Source of the DNA: Comamonadaceae bacterium
GTDB taxonomy: Bacteria; Pseudomonadota; Gammaproteobacteria; Burkholderiales; Burkholderiaceae_C
Assembly: GCA_947371775.1 (NCBI GenBank)
Contig: CANBQX010000013.1
Location: forward strand, 1-24,182
Length of the DNA: 24,182 nt
Direction of reading: 5' to 3'
Below the pieces are notes generated by a model, which was not told the DNA's origin, did not search any database, and saw only the letters and a program-made list of their open reading frames with translations. Of the stretch, positions 16,613 to 24,182 are shown one piece after another (the first letter of the stretch is position 1; every line of letters begins with the position of its first letter). The position numbers were made by a program, and so were the translations under genes.

Positions 16613-18406
16613 TCAGAATTTCCAAATGAACTTGGCCTGCACGCCTTGGGCGTTGTAAGACTGGCGATGCTGCAAGTCGTAGCGCAACTGAAGGCCGCTG
16701 CTTTGGGACATGGCCAGCGTGGTACCGGCACCGAGTTCAAATAGATTGCGTTCCAGGGCAGCCGCCGTGGTTGTGAATGCGGTGTACTGGGGGTCGGTGG
16801 CACCGGAGTAGCTGGCGTGCACGTCGGTGTTGTCTAAACCCGAGTCGCGGCTGTAGGCCAAGTAAACCGAGGTGTAACTTGGGGTGTCGCCGATGCGGCT
16901 CTCGGTGTTAAAGCGCACGCCCAGCGTCGAGCGCAGGCGGCGATAGGTCTGTGCATCGACGATGAGGCCCAAATCACCCGCGCCAGTTTCGGTGTAGCTC
17001 GGTTGGTCCATTTGGATGGTTTGCATGCCAAACATCGGCGTGATCACGCTTTTGCCATCCTGGAGCTTGATACGGTGACCCAGGGTGGCCTTCACGGAGG
17101 TGGAATTGGTGCGGTACTGCATATTCGCAATACGTCCCACGGCGGTGGAGCGCCCGCCGGATACCGAGGACTGACCGGCCGAAAGAATGCCGTCCAAATA
17201 CGTCGCACCCCACTGGGCAGATCCAAAAATACTCGCCTCTTGGCTGTTGAGCGTGGCGCTCTCGCCCGTGCGGAAACCCAGCTGTTCAATGTCGGTGGTG
17301 CTCACGGCTAATGCGGCACCGATCCAGCCCTGCTCCAAGCCATGGTCCAAACCAAAGGCGATGCCGTTCGTGGCAGTCTTAAATCCGTCGTAATCGTCAA
17401 AGCCGCTTTGCTTGGCGGAGGTTGCGTAGACCTTAGCCCAACCCGTCTCTTTATGGGCGGTCTTCATGCTGGGAACGTCGCCCCGAAGGCTGGACAAGCG
17501 ATCATCGATGCCAGACAGAATGCGGTCGGAAGCGTCCAGAACACTCAGCAAATAGGCGTTGTTGGCAATAGGTGCCAGGCGCTTGACCTGCACCGCCAAG
17601 TTGGCCTGGTTGTTGCCGTAGCCGTTGCTGTCGATGTCCAGCAAATTGATCGCGGTCACCAGGTCGCCGAGCTGGCGACCCTCTTTGGCAATGGTGCCCA
17701 AGGTCAGGGCGGCGGGATTGGAAAAATGGCCTTGGGTGCTGGATTTGCTGATGTACTGGTCGTTGCTGCGCGATGCGGTGTAGACGACATTGCGACCCGT
17801 GCCGTCAATGGCCACGCTGGAGTCGATCACGTAGCTGTTGTCGCTGATTTGGCCGTCACCGTTTTCAGCTTTGCTGAAGGTGTTTCCAGCGCCAGTTATG
17901 TTGTGGGACGAAGAAATCAGCCCAAACGATGCACCGTTGCGCAGGCTTCCGGTGAGCGTCACTCCAAAGCTCTCGCCGCCGGCCATCACCAAATCGTTGG
18001 TCGTGATCTTGCCTGTTCCCGTGCCGTCTTTGACATCCAGATTAGTGCTGCTGTAGGTCGGGGTGTTGGCCGTGGCGTTGGGGGTAAGTGTGAAGCCATA
18101 GTTGGCGCCATCGGTGCTCAGCGAGCCCGCCACGGTGGCGCGCTTGCTGCCGAGCACCAGTGTCGTGGGGCCGCCATTCACAACATACACGTCACCCGCA
18201 AAATTGACCGTGGTACCGCTGCTAGGCGCGATGGTGATGATCGAGGGCGTGCCCACAACACCGATGTCATAGCTGGCGCTGCCAATGTCGGCGGTAATCG
18301 ATTGGGTGCCAGAAATGCCGTCTGCCATCGCAGACTGCGCCAACAAGAGCGCGACGGCCAGGGCGCAAGCATTCAAACGCCGTACAGAAAAAGTGGCTGG
18401 ATTCAT
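16613..18406 (-). CDS. Autotransporter-type outer-membrane protein (type Va), first gene of the operon
   Basis: This 597-residue protein has three parts. A signal peptide (residues 1-29, ending AQSAMA) is followed by a Gly/Ser/Thr/Asn-rich passenger of about 230 residues, likely a short beta-solenoid. Next comes an alpha-helical linker with VKRLAPIANNAYL and ILSGIDDRLSSLRG, which is the usual plug helix of autotransporters. A beta-barrel of about 280 residues begins near GWAKVYATSA (residue 320) and ends in the aromatic terminal strand KFIWKF. The ATG at 18406 has a good ribosome-binding site (GAGGA, eight bases upstream), so it is preferred to the in-frame TTG at 18421. The passenger shows no protease catalytic triad or other enzyme motif that I recognise. 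Its position before tpsB and tpsA implies coexpression. It may be an accessory adhesin or an anchor, but its role is unknown. Confidence 0.9.
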   Translation of the reverse strand: MNPATFSVRRLNACALAVALLLAQSAMADGISGTQSITADIGSASYDIGVVGTPSIITIAPSSGTTVNFAGDVYVVNGGPTTLVLGSKRATVAGSLSTDGANYGFTLTPNATANTPTYSSTNLDVKDGTGTGKITTNDLVMAGGESFGVTLTGSLRNGASFGLISSSHNITGAGNTFSKAENGDGQISDNSYVIDSSVAIDGTGRNVVYTASRSNDQYISKSSTQGHFSNPAALTLGTIAKEGRQLGDLVTAINLLDIDSNGYGNNQANLAVQVKRLAPIANNAYLLSVLDASDRILSGIDDRLSSLRGDVPSMKTAHKETGWAKVYATSAKQSGFDDYDGFKTATNGIAFGLDHGLEQGWIGAALAVSTTDIEQLGFRTGESATLNSQEASIFGSAQWGATYLDGILSAGQSSVSGGRSTAVGRIANMQYRTNSTSVKATLGHRIKLQDGKSVITPMFGMQTIQMDQPSYTETGAGDLGLIVDAQTYRRLRSTLGVRFNTESRIGDTPSYTSVYLAYSRDSGLDNTDVHASYSGATDPQYTAFTTTAAALERNLFELGAGTTLAMSQSSGLQLRYDLQHRQSYNAQGVQAKFIWKF

Positions 18407-18653
18407 GGGGTGTTTCCTCAACAGTGAAATCTAAAAAATCAAATGACCGCAATGCGCGCTTTGGCCTCCTACGCCTTGAATTGACAAGGTGTCATCCGAC
18501 GGACTTTTACGCGTCTGGGGCGCTGCATGGGGGTGCGCGAAATAAACCCAAGCTGCTGTTGCAGGTGCGCGGGCGGGGAACAGTATTCCCGTTGGACCGT
18601 GGCAAAGCCTACAAAAACCAACATGGCTGTGTCACGCCTAAAATTTCAGCGCC
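18407..18653. promoter_or_regulatory. Divergent regulatory gap between the adhesin operon and the GNAT gene
   Basis: This 247-base region should contain the promoter of the leftward type V secretion operon and that of the rightward GNAT gene. An AT-rich tract (18425-18445) lies just upstream of the autotransporter start. Rightward, TTGACA (18481-18486) is a perfect -35 box, but the best -10 candidate (TTTTAC, 18505-18510) is poor. TTGAC AAGGT GTCAT at 18481 is a small imperfect dyad and could be an operator. No other gene is evident; an open frame on the plus strand through this region is a shadow. Confidence 0.35.
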
Positions 18654-19601
18654 ATGCTTGTTGTTACTGAACTTTCCTCCGACCCCGCAGCAGGCGCTGT
18701 CCTTTCTCATCTTGGCTTGCCAACCAGCTTGGGCGGTGCCAGCGCCCGTCTCTGGATGGGACGCCCCGGTGCGGCTGCGGACTTACCGGCCGCGGGGTTT
18801 GCGGTGCGCTGGTCCAGCCCTCGCAGACACTGGCTTTGGTTGCATGTGGTGCCGCTTCAGCGCCACCAGGGAATAGGCCGGGCGCTGCTCGCTGCGGCGC
18901 AAAACGACGCCGCCGGAGACCGTCCCTGGCGCCTGGTGGACGCAGTCGCCGCCAGCGACCGGGACTGGTTTCTGCGCCACGGCTTTGTGTCATGGGGCCA
19001 GATATACGAATACGCTTTTGATCTGGAAGCCTCGGCGCAAGCTTTGGAGCGCCCGTGGGAGCGTTTGAAGCGCCGCATCCCGGTGCAGGCAGACATGCTG
19101 TCATTGGCGCAGGCCAAACAGAACGGCTGGATGCCAGAAATTGCCCGCCTGCAGGCGCAGGCCGTGGGCGGCCTTGCGTCCATGGTGCTTGAGCGCATCG
19201 CGCAGGCCCAGCGGACCGGCAGCGACGAGGGTGTCAGTTTGGCGCATTCCTTGGTGGTGGTGCTGGACAACGCACTGCTGGCGTTTGCGCTGAAACGTTT
19301 TGACACCGCTTTGAACTGCTGGGTGATTGACGGTTTTTATGTCGCGCCCGCCTATCGCAACGGATGGGTCACGCTGTGGCTGCGGTATGAACTTATGCAA
19401 GCTGGGTTGCGCCTCAGCCGCGCGAACGAGTTCCGGGTCCGAGCACGTGACGACCAAACCAGCACATTGGCCTTTGCCCGGCGCATGGGCGCCCAGGCGC
19501 AGGAGCTGCGCTACCTGATGGAGACCTCGTCAGTCACTGAAGCACGCGGAACGCCCACCGCTTTAAGCGGCCAGAAAGGCGCGCTAAAGGGGGGAAGTTA
19601 G
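18654..19601 (+). CDS. Tandem GNAT-family acetyltransferase-like protein
   Basis: This 315-residue soluble protein appears to contain two GNAT folds. The first (about 1-125) has a good acetyl-CoA motif A, LHVVPLQRHQGIGRALL, with the R-x-x-G-x-G signature at residues 70-75, and ends with WFLRHGFVSWGQIYEYAF. The second (about 150-295) has the corresponding WVIDGFYVAPAYR strand followed by NGWVTLWL, where the glycine signature is degraded, and RVRARDDQTSTLAFARRMGAQ near its end. Only the first domain is therefore likely to bind acetyl-CoA in the standard way. The substrate is unknown. The ATG at 18654 has no obvious ribosome-binding site. The gene is divergent from the type V operon and convergent with the response regulator, overlapping its stop codon by four bases. 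The final 20 or so residues are an unstructured tail. Confidence 0.8.
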   Translation: MLVVTELSSDPAAGAVLSHLGLPTSLGGASARLWMGRPGAAADLPAAGFAVRWSSPRRHWLWLHVVPLQRHQGIGRALLAAAQNDAAGDRPWRLVDAVAASDRDWFLRHGFVSWGQIYEYAFDLEASAQALERPWERLKRRIPVQADMLSLAQAKQNGWMPEIARLQAQAVGGLASMVLERIAQAQRTGSDEGVSLAHSLVVVLDNALLAFALKRFDTALNCWVIDGFYVAPAYRNGWVTLWLRYELMQAGLRLSRANEFRVRARDDQTSTLAFARRMGAQAQELRYLMETSSVTEARGTPTALSGQKGALKGGS

Positions 19602-20302
19602 TAAATGCGCAGCGTGACATTTAAGCGGTACATGCCACGCTGCACCGCACGCAGACTTGACTTTTCTGCCCCTACTTCGACCAGTTTTTTCCGCAACCTC
19701 ACCATCCGTACTTCGAAGGATGACTTGGTGTACGAGTCCAAATCAAGACCGATGAGTTCGAGCAGTTGCCACACTTCGAGTTGCTGGTCCGGCGCCCGCG
19801 CGAGCGCCGTCAGAATCGTGAATTCAGCAGACACCAGGGGACATTGACCCAGCGGCCCAAGCAAAAGGCATTGGCGGCTATCGAGTTGCAAAGACATCGA
19901 TGCTCTGGCGTTACCCAAGGAATGCTGCGCCTGTAAACGCCGGGCCACACTGCCCACGGCAGCAACCAGCTCTTCAGGGGAGACGGGTTTAGCCAAGTAC
20001 ACATCGGCTCCCACCTGGTAGCCGGTGACTTTGTCCGTCAAGTCGGTGCGGGCCGTGACCATGATGATGCCCGCCAAGGGGTGCGCAGCACGAAAACGCC
20101 GCGTCAAGCTGTAACCATCGGCACCGGGCAGGTTCAGATCAGAAACCAGCAGATCAATGCTGGTGCGGATCAAAGAGTCATCCAGCGCTTCTGCGCAGTC
20201 CAGCCCTTGGACATGGTGGCCCTGCGCTTGCAGCACCTCAACCATCACCTCACGAAGTGGATCGTTGTCTTCGACGATAACAATATTTAACAAGGGATAC
20301 AC
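19598..20302 (-). CDS. Response regulator, OmpR/PhoB-like
   Basis: This 234-residue cytoplasmic transcription regulator has a receiver domain (about 5-118) containing the acidic pair Glu11/Asp12, the phosphoacceptor Asp55 (in LVSDLNLPG), Thr83 and Lys105 (in YLAKPVSPEE). A linker leads to a winged-helix DNA-binding domain (about 135-232), where FEVRMVRLRKKL is the recognition-helix region and LRAVQRGMYRLNV the wing. The winged helix is divergent but recognisable. The GTG start at 20302 lies inside the histidine kinase gene, overlapping it by 16 bases, which implies translational coupling. Its target genes cannot be read from the sequence; the pump genes upstream and the adhesin operon nearby are both candidates. 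Confidence 0.93.
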   Translation of the reverse strand: MYPLLNIVIVEDNDPLREVMVEVLQAQGHHVQGLDCAEALDDSLIRTSIDLLVSDLNLPGADGYSLTRRFRAAHPLAGIIMVTARTDLTDKVTGYQVGADVYLAKPVSPEELVAAVGSVARRLQAQHSLGNARASMSLQLDSRQCLLLGPLGQCPLVSAEFTILTALARAPDQQLEVWQLLELIGLDLDSYTKSSFEVRMVRLRKKLVEVGAEKSSLRAVQRGMYRLNVTLRIY

Positions 20303-22200
20303 AAGACAAACCGTATGAAGTGGGCGTCAGGCTCAAAGCTCAATTGTCCACCCAATTGTTTCGTGATGCGCACGGCTTGGTAGAGCCCTAAGCCCGTTCC
20401 AGTTTGGCGCTGGGCACCGGGGCTGCGGTAGTATTTTTGAAACACTTTGTCTGCATCAGGCCAGCCGGAATTCCCCGGAAGGTTGGCCACCTCAATGCGG
20501 ATGGCAGATCTCTCGCCGAATAAAGTGTGTTGAAGGCTCACCTTCACCTGACTGTCGGGCGGACTGTAGCGTAAAGCGTTGTGCATCAGGTTATTTAGCA
20601 CGGTGCAATAAAGTCGGACATCGGTTTTGAGGGGGAAGTCTTTAGGGTCGGCCTCACGAGAGATTCGTCCCAAACTGTTGTGGGCAAACAAGACCCGATC
20701 CAGCTCTTCAAGCGCATCAAACCCGGATACATGGATAAGAAAAGCCTTCTCTTCAAGCTTGTCAATCCAGGCAAAACGATCAATGACGTTGCTCATGTCT
20801 TGAATCGCTTGGTCAAAGCGCTCGCGAACACTTGCAGTGGTGTTGGTCAGGCCCAGCGTCATGCGCAATACCGAGAGCGGTGTCTTGAGCTCATGCGTGA
20901 GCATCGCCATGAATTGGGCTTGGTCTTTGCGATTCTGTGTGTCTTGCACCATTTGCTGGCGAGTCGCTTCCAGTTTGATTTGCACTTGCAGATTGAGTTC
21001 TTGAAGCCGCTCGGCACGAAGCTGCAATATGTACAGCAGCAAAACACCTGTGAGAAGCCCGTAAATACTGTTCGCTTGAAGCGTAAGCTCAGAGCTTGGA
21101 ATCAAGCCAAGAGACGGCAGCGTGAAGGAGCTCAACAAGGCAAATCCAAACGCGTAATACCCAATAAAAAAACGTCTCGAGATCAGAGGTTGAAACTCGT
21201 CGGTGCCGTCTTTCCAGGCATTGGCGTTGATGGAAGCCACCAGCATGACAGGTGCCACCAGTACCAACAAGATCATATTGAGCTGCATCGCAAGCCGGAC
21301 ATAACCCAGGAGCAGTAGCGCAAGAAGCACCAAAAGGAAAACCAGGGTCGCGTTAATCAGGCGACGAAACCAAACCGGTGGTAGAAACTCTTCGATAAAA
21401 ACCCGGTTGAAGGCGATCGCTGTTGCCGTCGCGCTCAGCACTAGAAAGTTGGTGAAACTATCGATCCAAAGTGCGGGCAATTGGTCGCCGAGTAGCAAGC
21501 GCGTGTACCCCAAAATGGTGAATCCAAATAGGAAGGTCAAAAACTGGTGGACGGCCAACATGCCAATGAGAGTCTCACGACTTTGCCACCAATGCAGCAT
21601 TGCCCAAACAAAAAATAAGAATAAAAACGCCAAGAAAATCCCTAGCAGCAGGCTCTGCAGGCTGTCTTTCTCGCTGGCTTGTGCCAAGGTGAGCGCTTCC
21701 ACATGAATCAGCCGTGTGCTCGCGGTTTGCAGTCGCAGCCACACGGTCCTTGGGCCCGCGCCAGTGGGCACCACAAAGTTGTGGTTCAGTGAGTGGTAGC
21801 CCGACTGTGGCATGGATTGGCGGTCGCCAACCTTGGGCGGCAAATCGCCCGCTTGCAAGGGGTCAAAAAGCGTCACCTCATCAATGTAGCCCGGTTGAAT
21901 CCTAAGCACATACCAAGGCGCAAATCCCACTGCGTGCTGCACCTCCTTCTGGTGCGCAGCGCCATCTTTCAAGCGCAAGCGAATCCACACCGCATTGGGA
22001 TGGTAACCCCGGTTCAGTGGGCCTTCGTATCGCTGAAATTGCTGGTCAACTTGCGATTGCTGTACGTCAGCCCATGTCAGGGAACCCGCCTTGTCCTCCA
22101 GAAAAGCGCGTTCGAGGATCGCGTCTTGCGCGTAGCTTGCCATGGGTGAAACTAGCGCCCACAGCGCGACAAGGCACCAGCGCCTGATATGCAGTGCCAT
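20287..22200 (-). CDS. Sensor histidine kinase with 7TM-DISM input module
   Basis: This membrane kinase probably senses an extracellular or periplasmic ligand. With the ATG at 22200 it has 637 residues: a signal peptide ending ASYA, a periplasmic DISMED2-like beta domain (about 25-165), seven hydrophobic helices between about 180 and 395, a short coiled coil, then HisKA with LTHELKTPL (phosphoacceptor His436). The ATPase domain has a clear N box (NNLMHNALRYS) and G2 box (GTGLGLYQ). The G1 box is atypical, with NLPGNSGWPD in place of DxGxG. An alternative ATG at 22236, only four bases after the preceding stop and with GAGG 12 bases upstream, would add 12 residues before the signal peptide. The gene follows the efflux outer-membrane gene and overlaps the response regulator. 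Base composition is visibly less GC-rich than the flanking pump genes. Confidence 0.93.
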   Translation of the reverse strand: MALHIRRWCLVALWALVSPMASYAQDAILERAFLEDKAGSLTWADVQQSQVDQQFQRYEGPLNRGYHPNAVWIRLRLKDGAAHQKEVQHAVGFAPWYVLRIQPGYIDEVTLFDPLQAGDLPPKVGDRQSMPQSGYHSLNHNFVVPTGAGPRTVWLRLQTASTRLIHVEALTLAQASEKDSLQSLLLGIFLAFLFLFFVWAMLHWWQSRETLIGMLAVHQFLTFLFGFTILGYTRLLLGDQLPALWIDSFTNFLVLSATATAIAFNRVFIEEFLPPVWFRRLINATLVFLLVLLALLLLGYVRLAMQLNMILLVLVAPVMLVASINANAWKDGTDEFQPLISRRFFIGYYAFGFALLSSFTLPSLGLIPSSELTLQANSIYGLLTGVLLLYILQLRAERLQELNLQVQIKLEATRQQMVQDTQNRKDQAQFMAMLTHELKTPLSVLRMTLGLTNTTASVRERFDQAIQDMSNVIDRFAWIDKLEEKAFLIHVSGFDALEELDRVLFAHNSLGRISREADPKDFPLKTDVRLYCTVLNNLMHNALRYSPPDSQVKVSLQHTLFGERSAIRIEVANLPGNSGWPDADKVFQKYYRSPGAQRQTGTGLGLYQAVRITKQLGGQLSFEPDAHFIRFVLCIPC

Positions 22201-22240
22201 CGCCTCACAATTAGTCCACAAGCGTAGAGCTGCCATGGTG

Positions 22241-23650
22241 CTACCGCGCCTCTGCCCCGCCGCCCAGCACTTTGTACAAGCTCACCTGGCTTTGCAATGC
22301 GGCAAGCTGCACGGCAATGAGCGCCTGCTGGCTGGTGAACAAAGTGCGTTGGGCGTCCAGCCAATCGAGCTGGCTGGCCGCACCGTTGTCCAGGCGCAAG
22401 CGGGTGAGCGTTACGCGCTGGCTATCGGCTTGCACCAGTGCGGTTTGGGCTTGCAACTGGCGCTCCCAGCTGCTGCGCGCGGCCAACGCATCGGCCACTT
22501 CGCGAAATGCGCTTTGAATGGCCTTTTCGTACTGCGCCACCGCGATGTCAAAGCCCACTTTGGCGGCGGCCAGATTGGCCTCGTTGCGCCCACCGTCAAA
22601 GAGCGGCAGCAGCAACTGCGGCACAAAGGTGTAGCTCCAGGTGCCGTCTTTGAACAACGAACCCAGCTCGCTGCTGGCGCTGCCTGCGCTGGCCGTGAGT
22701 GCAATGCGCGGGAAGAAGGCGGCACGTGCCGCCGCAATATTGGCGTTGGCCGCGGCGAGTTGCTGCTCTGCCTGGCGAATGTCGGCGCGGCGCGTGAGCA
22801 GCTCAGACGGCAGGCCCGCGGGCAAAGCGGGCAAGGCCACGTCCAAGCCGCCGGCGATGTGCGCAGCATGCTGCGGCGCCAGGGGCTGGCCGAGCAACAA
22901 GACCAAAGCGTTTTCATCCAGCGCACGCTGGCGCTGCCACTGGGCCACGCTGACCCGCGCGGCCTGCACCAGCGACTGGGCCAAGCGCAAGTCCAACTCG
23001 CTGGACGCGCCATGCGACACGCGCAAGGCCACCAGCTGCGCAGACTCTTCGCGCGAAGCCAGGGTTTGCTGCGCCAGTTGCAACTGGCGCTCGTCCGCGC
23101 CCAAGCCCATCCAGGCCTGGGCCACCGTGGCGATCAGGCTGATTTGGGCCGTGCGGCGTGCTTCTTCCGACGCCAGGTACTGCGCCAGCGCCTGTTCTTT
23201 GAGGCTGGCCACACGGCCAAAAAAGTCCAGCTCGTAGCTGCTGACCAACAGACCCGCATTCAGCGTGGTGGCCATATTGCCCGCCGAGTTGGGCGCACGG
23301 GTGAGGCCCGCACCCGCGCTCAGGGTCGGCAGTTCGTCCGCGCTGCGCAAACCGAGCTGCGCTCGCGCTTGGGCGATGTTGAGCGCCGCCACTTGCAGGT
23401 CGCGGTTGTGCTCCAGGGCTTGGGCGATCAAGGCTTGGAGCGTGGCGTCCGTGAAAAAGGTGCGCCAGGGCAGCAGGTCACCCGCAGGCGCTGCCTGGGG
23501 CACTTGGGCGCTGGCGGGCCACTGCGCTGCCACCGGTGCAGCGGGCCGCTTGAAAATCGCCGGTGTGCTGCAAGCGGACAAGGCCACGACGCCTGCCAGC
23601 AGGCCCAGACGCAGGCCGGTATGGACGAAGGTTTCATGGCGCTTATTCAT
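22241..23650 (-). CDS. RND efflux outer-membrane lipoprotein (NodT/OprM family)
   Basis: This TolC-like outer-membrane channel subunit has 469 residues. It has a lipoprotein signal peptide with lipobox LSAC and lipidated Cys27. Two outer-membrane efflux repeats follow, including NRDLQVAALNIAQARAQLG, SYELDFFGRVASLKEQALA and LLTRRADIRQAEQQLAAAN, the last being diagnostic of the NodT group. FFPRIALTASAG and the C-terminal SLYKVLGGG stretch are also standard. The ATG at 23650 overlaps the end of the pump gene by eight bases (ATGAATAA), which implies translational coupling. An open frame extends upstream to 23737, but that part lies within the pump gene and lacks a signal sequence. Substrates probably include hydrophobic toxicants or drugs, inferred from the family only. 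Confidence 0.95.
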   Translation of the reverse strand: MNKRHETFVHTGLRLGLLAGVVALSACSTPAIFKRPAAPVAAQWPASAQVPQAAPAGDLLPWRTFFTDATLQALIAQALEHNRDLQVAALNIAQARAQLGLRSADELPTLSAGAGLTRAPNSAGNMATTLNAGLLVSSYELDFFGRVASLKEQALAQYLASEEARRTAQISLIATVAQAWMGLGADERQLQLAQQTLASREESAQLVALRVSHGASSELDLRLAQSLVQAARVSVAQWQRQRALDENALVLLLGQPLAPQHAAHIAGGLDVALPALPAGLPSELLTRRADIRQAEQQLAAANANIAAARAAFFPRIALTASAGSASSELGSLFKDGTWSYTFVPQLLLPLFDGGRNEANLAAAKVGFDIAVAQYEKAIQSAFREVADALAARSSWERQLQAQTALVQADSQRVTLTRLRLDNGAASQLDWLDAQRTLFTSQQALIAVQLAALQSQVSLYKVLGGGAEAR

Positions 23651-24182
23651 CGTTGTGCACTCCCATGTGCGCTGCTTGTGCCGCATGCACCTCGTGCTGC
23701 CGCGCACTGCCTTTGAACAAGCCGCGCACCACCACAAAGAAGACGGGCACGAACACCACGGCCAAGGTGGTGCCGGTCAAAATGCCGCCCATCACGCCGG
23801 TGCCGATCACGCGCTGGCTGGCAGAGCCCGCGCCGGTGGACAAGGCCAGCGGCAACACACCGAGCGTGAACGCCATGGACGTCATGACGATGGGGCGAAA
23901 ACGCAGGTGCGCCGCCGCCAGGGCCGACTCGATCAAGCCCATGCCCTGCGCTTGCAGGTCTTTGGCAAATTCGATGATCAAAATGGCGTTCTTGGCCGAC
24001 AGGCCGATGATGGTGATCAGCCCGACCTGAAAGTACACATCGTTGGCGTAGCCACGCAGCAGGGTGGCCAGCAGCACGCCAAGCACACCCAGGGGCACCA
24101 CCAGCACCACGGCCAGCGGAATCGACCAGCTCTCGTACAGCGCAGCCAGGCACAAAAACACCGACAAAATCGCAAAGCTGTA
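23643..24182 (-). CDS. RND efflux pump inner-membrane transporter (HAE1 family), C-terminal part
   Basis: This is the last 179 residues of an AcrB/MexB-type proton-driven multidrug exporter; the remaining roughly 870 residues lie beyond the window end. Visible signatures are FLCLAALYESWSIPLAVVLVVPLG, GLSAKNAILIIEFAKDL, RFRPIVMTSMAFTLGVLPLAL and IGTGVMGGILTGTTLAVVFVPVFF, which are the closing transmembrane helices of the HAE1 family in the usual order. The frame is open through the window edge. The outer-membrane partner gene starts inside its last codons. The periplasmic adaptor gene is expected further along, outside the window. Confidence 0.96.
   Translation of the reverse strand, partial: YSFAILSVFLCLAALYESWSIPLAVVLVVPLGVLGVLLATLLRGYANDVYFQVGLITIIGLSAKNAILIIEFAKDLQAQGMGLIESALAAAHLRFRPIVMTSMAFTLGVLPLALSTGAGSASQRVIGTGVMGGILTGTTLAVVFVPVFFVVVRGLFKGSARQHEVHAAQAAHMGVHNDE

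Noticed and set aside
22142..23716. A 524-residue plus-strand open frame
   Set aside because: It is antisense to the efflux outer-membrane lipoprotein, which has a lipobox and NodT motifs; the plus-strand product is Gln/Arg/Gly-rich with no domain.

Overview
The window is GC-rich, densely packed bacterial DNA. Gene content, protein signatures and the frequent GTG starts and short overlaps suggest a beta-proteobacterium, probably order Burkholderiales and perhaps a Comamonadaceae-like genus. That assignment is inferred from protein style; no rRNA, tRNA, insertion sequence or CRISPR array is visible.

Positions 1-6902 are a housekeeping and metabolic stretch. It holds the N-terminal three quarters of transketolase (minus strand, running off the window start), an Old Yellow Enzyme-type ene-reductase, a MurU-like sugar-1-phosphate nucleotidyltransferase, an MFS transporter, a YcbL/GloB-like metallo-beta-lactamase-fold hydrolase, a YbaK-type tRNA deacylase and an EamA/DMT exporter.

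Positions 6903-18406 are the centrepiece: a minus-strand type V secretion locus. A classical autotransporter-like protein comes first, then a TpsB/FhaC-type outer-membrane transporter, then a 2594-residue TpsA exoprotein (filamentous haemagglutinin type). The three genes are separated by only 54 and 11 bases, so they are probably cotranscribed. TpsA carries an extended signal peptide and a TPS secretion domain. Its body contains ten recognisable haemagglutinin repeat modules. The first five are separated by Ala/Ser/Lys/Glu-rich spacers and the rest are not. It ends in a Lys/Asp/Ala-rich linker and a small putative Ig-like domain, not a contact-dependent-inhibition toxin. A rho-independent terminator lies downstream.

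Positions 18407-24182 start with a divergent regulatory gap and a plus-strand tandem GNAT acetyltransferase-like protein. Facing it is a minus-strand run: the C-terminal end of an RND (HAE1) efflux pump, its NodT/OprM-type outer-membrane lipoprotein, a seven-transmembrane (7TM-DISM) sensor histidine kinase and an OmpR-like response regulator. These four are tightly spaced or overlapping, so the two-component system is probably cotranscribed with the pump. It could also act on the nearby adhesin locus, but nothing in the sequence proves that.

The most interesting material is the mixed type Va/Vb secretion operon and the graded architecture of its giant exoprotein. I found no convincing wholly new system. 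Numerous long open frames antisense to the adhesin genes are best read as composition artefacts.
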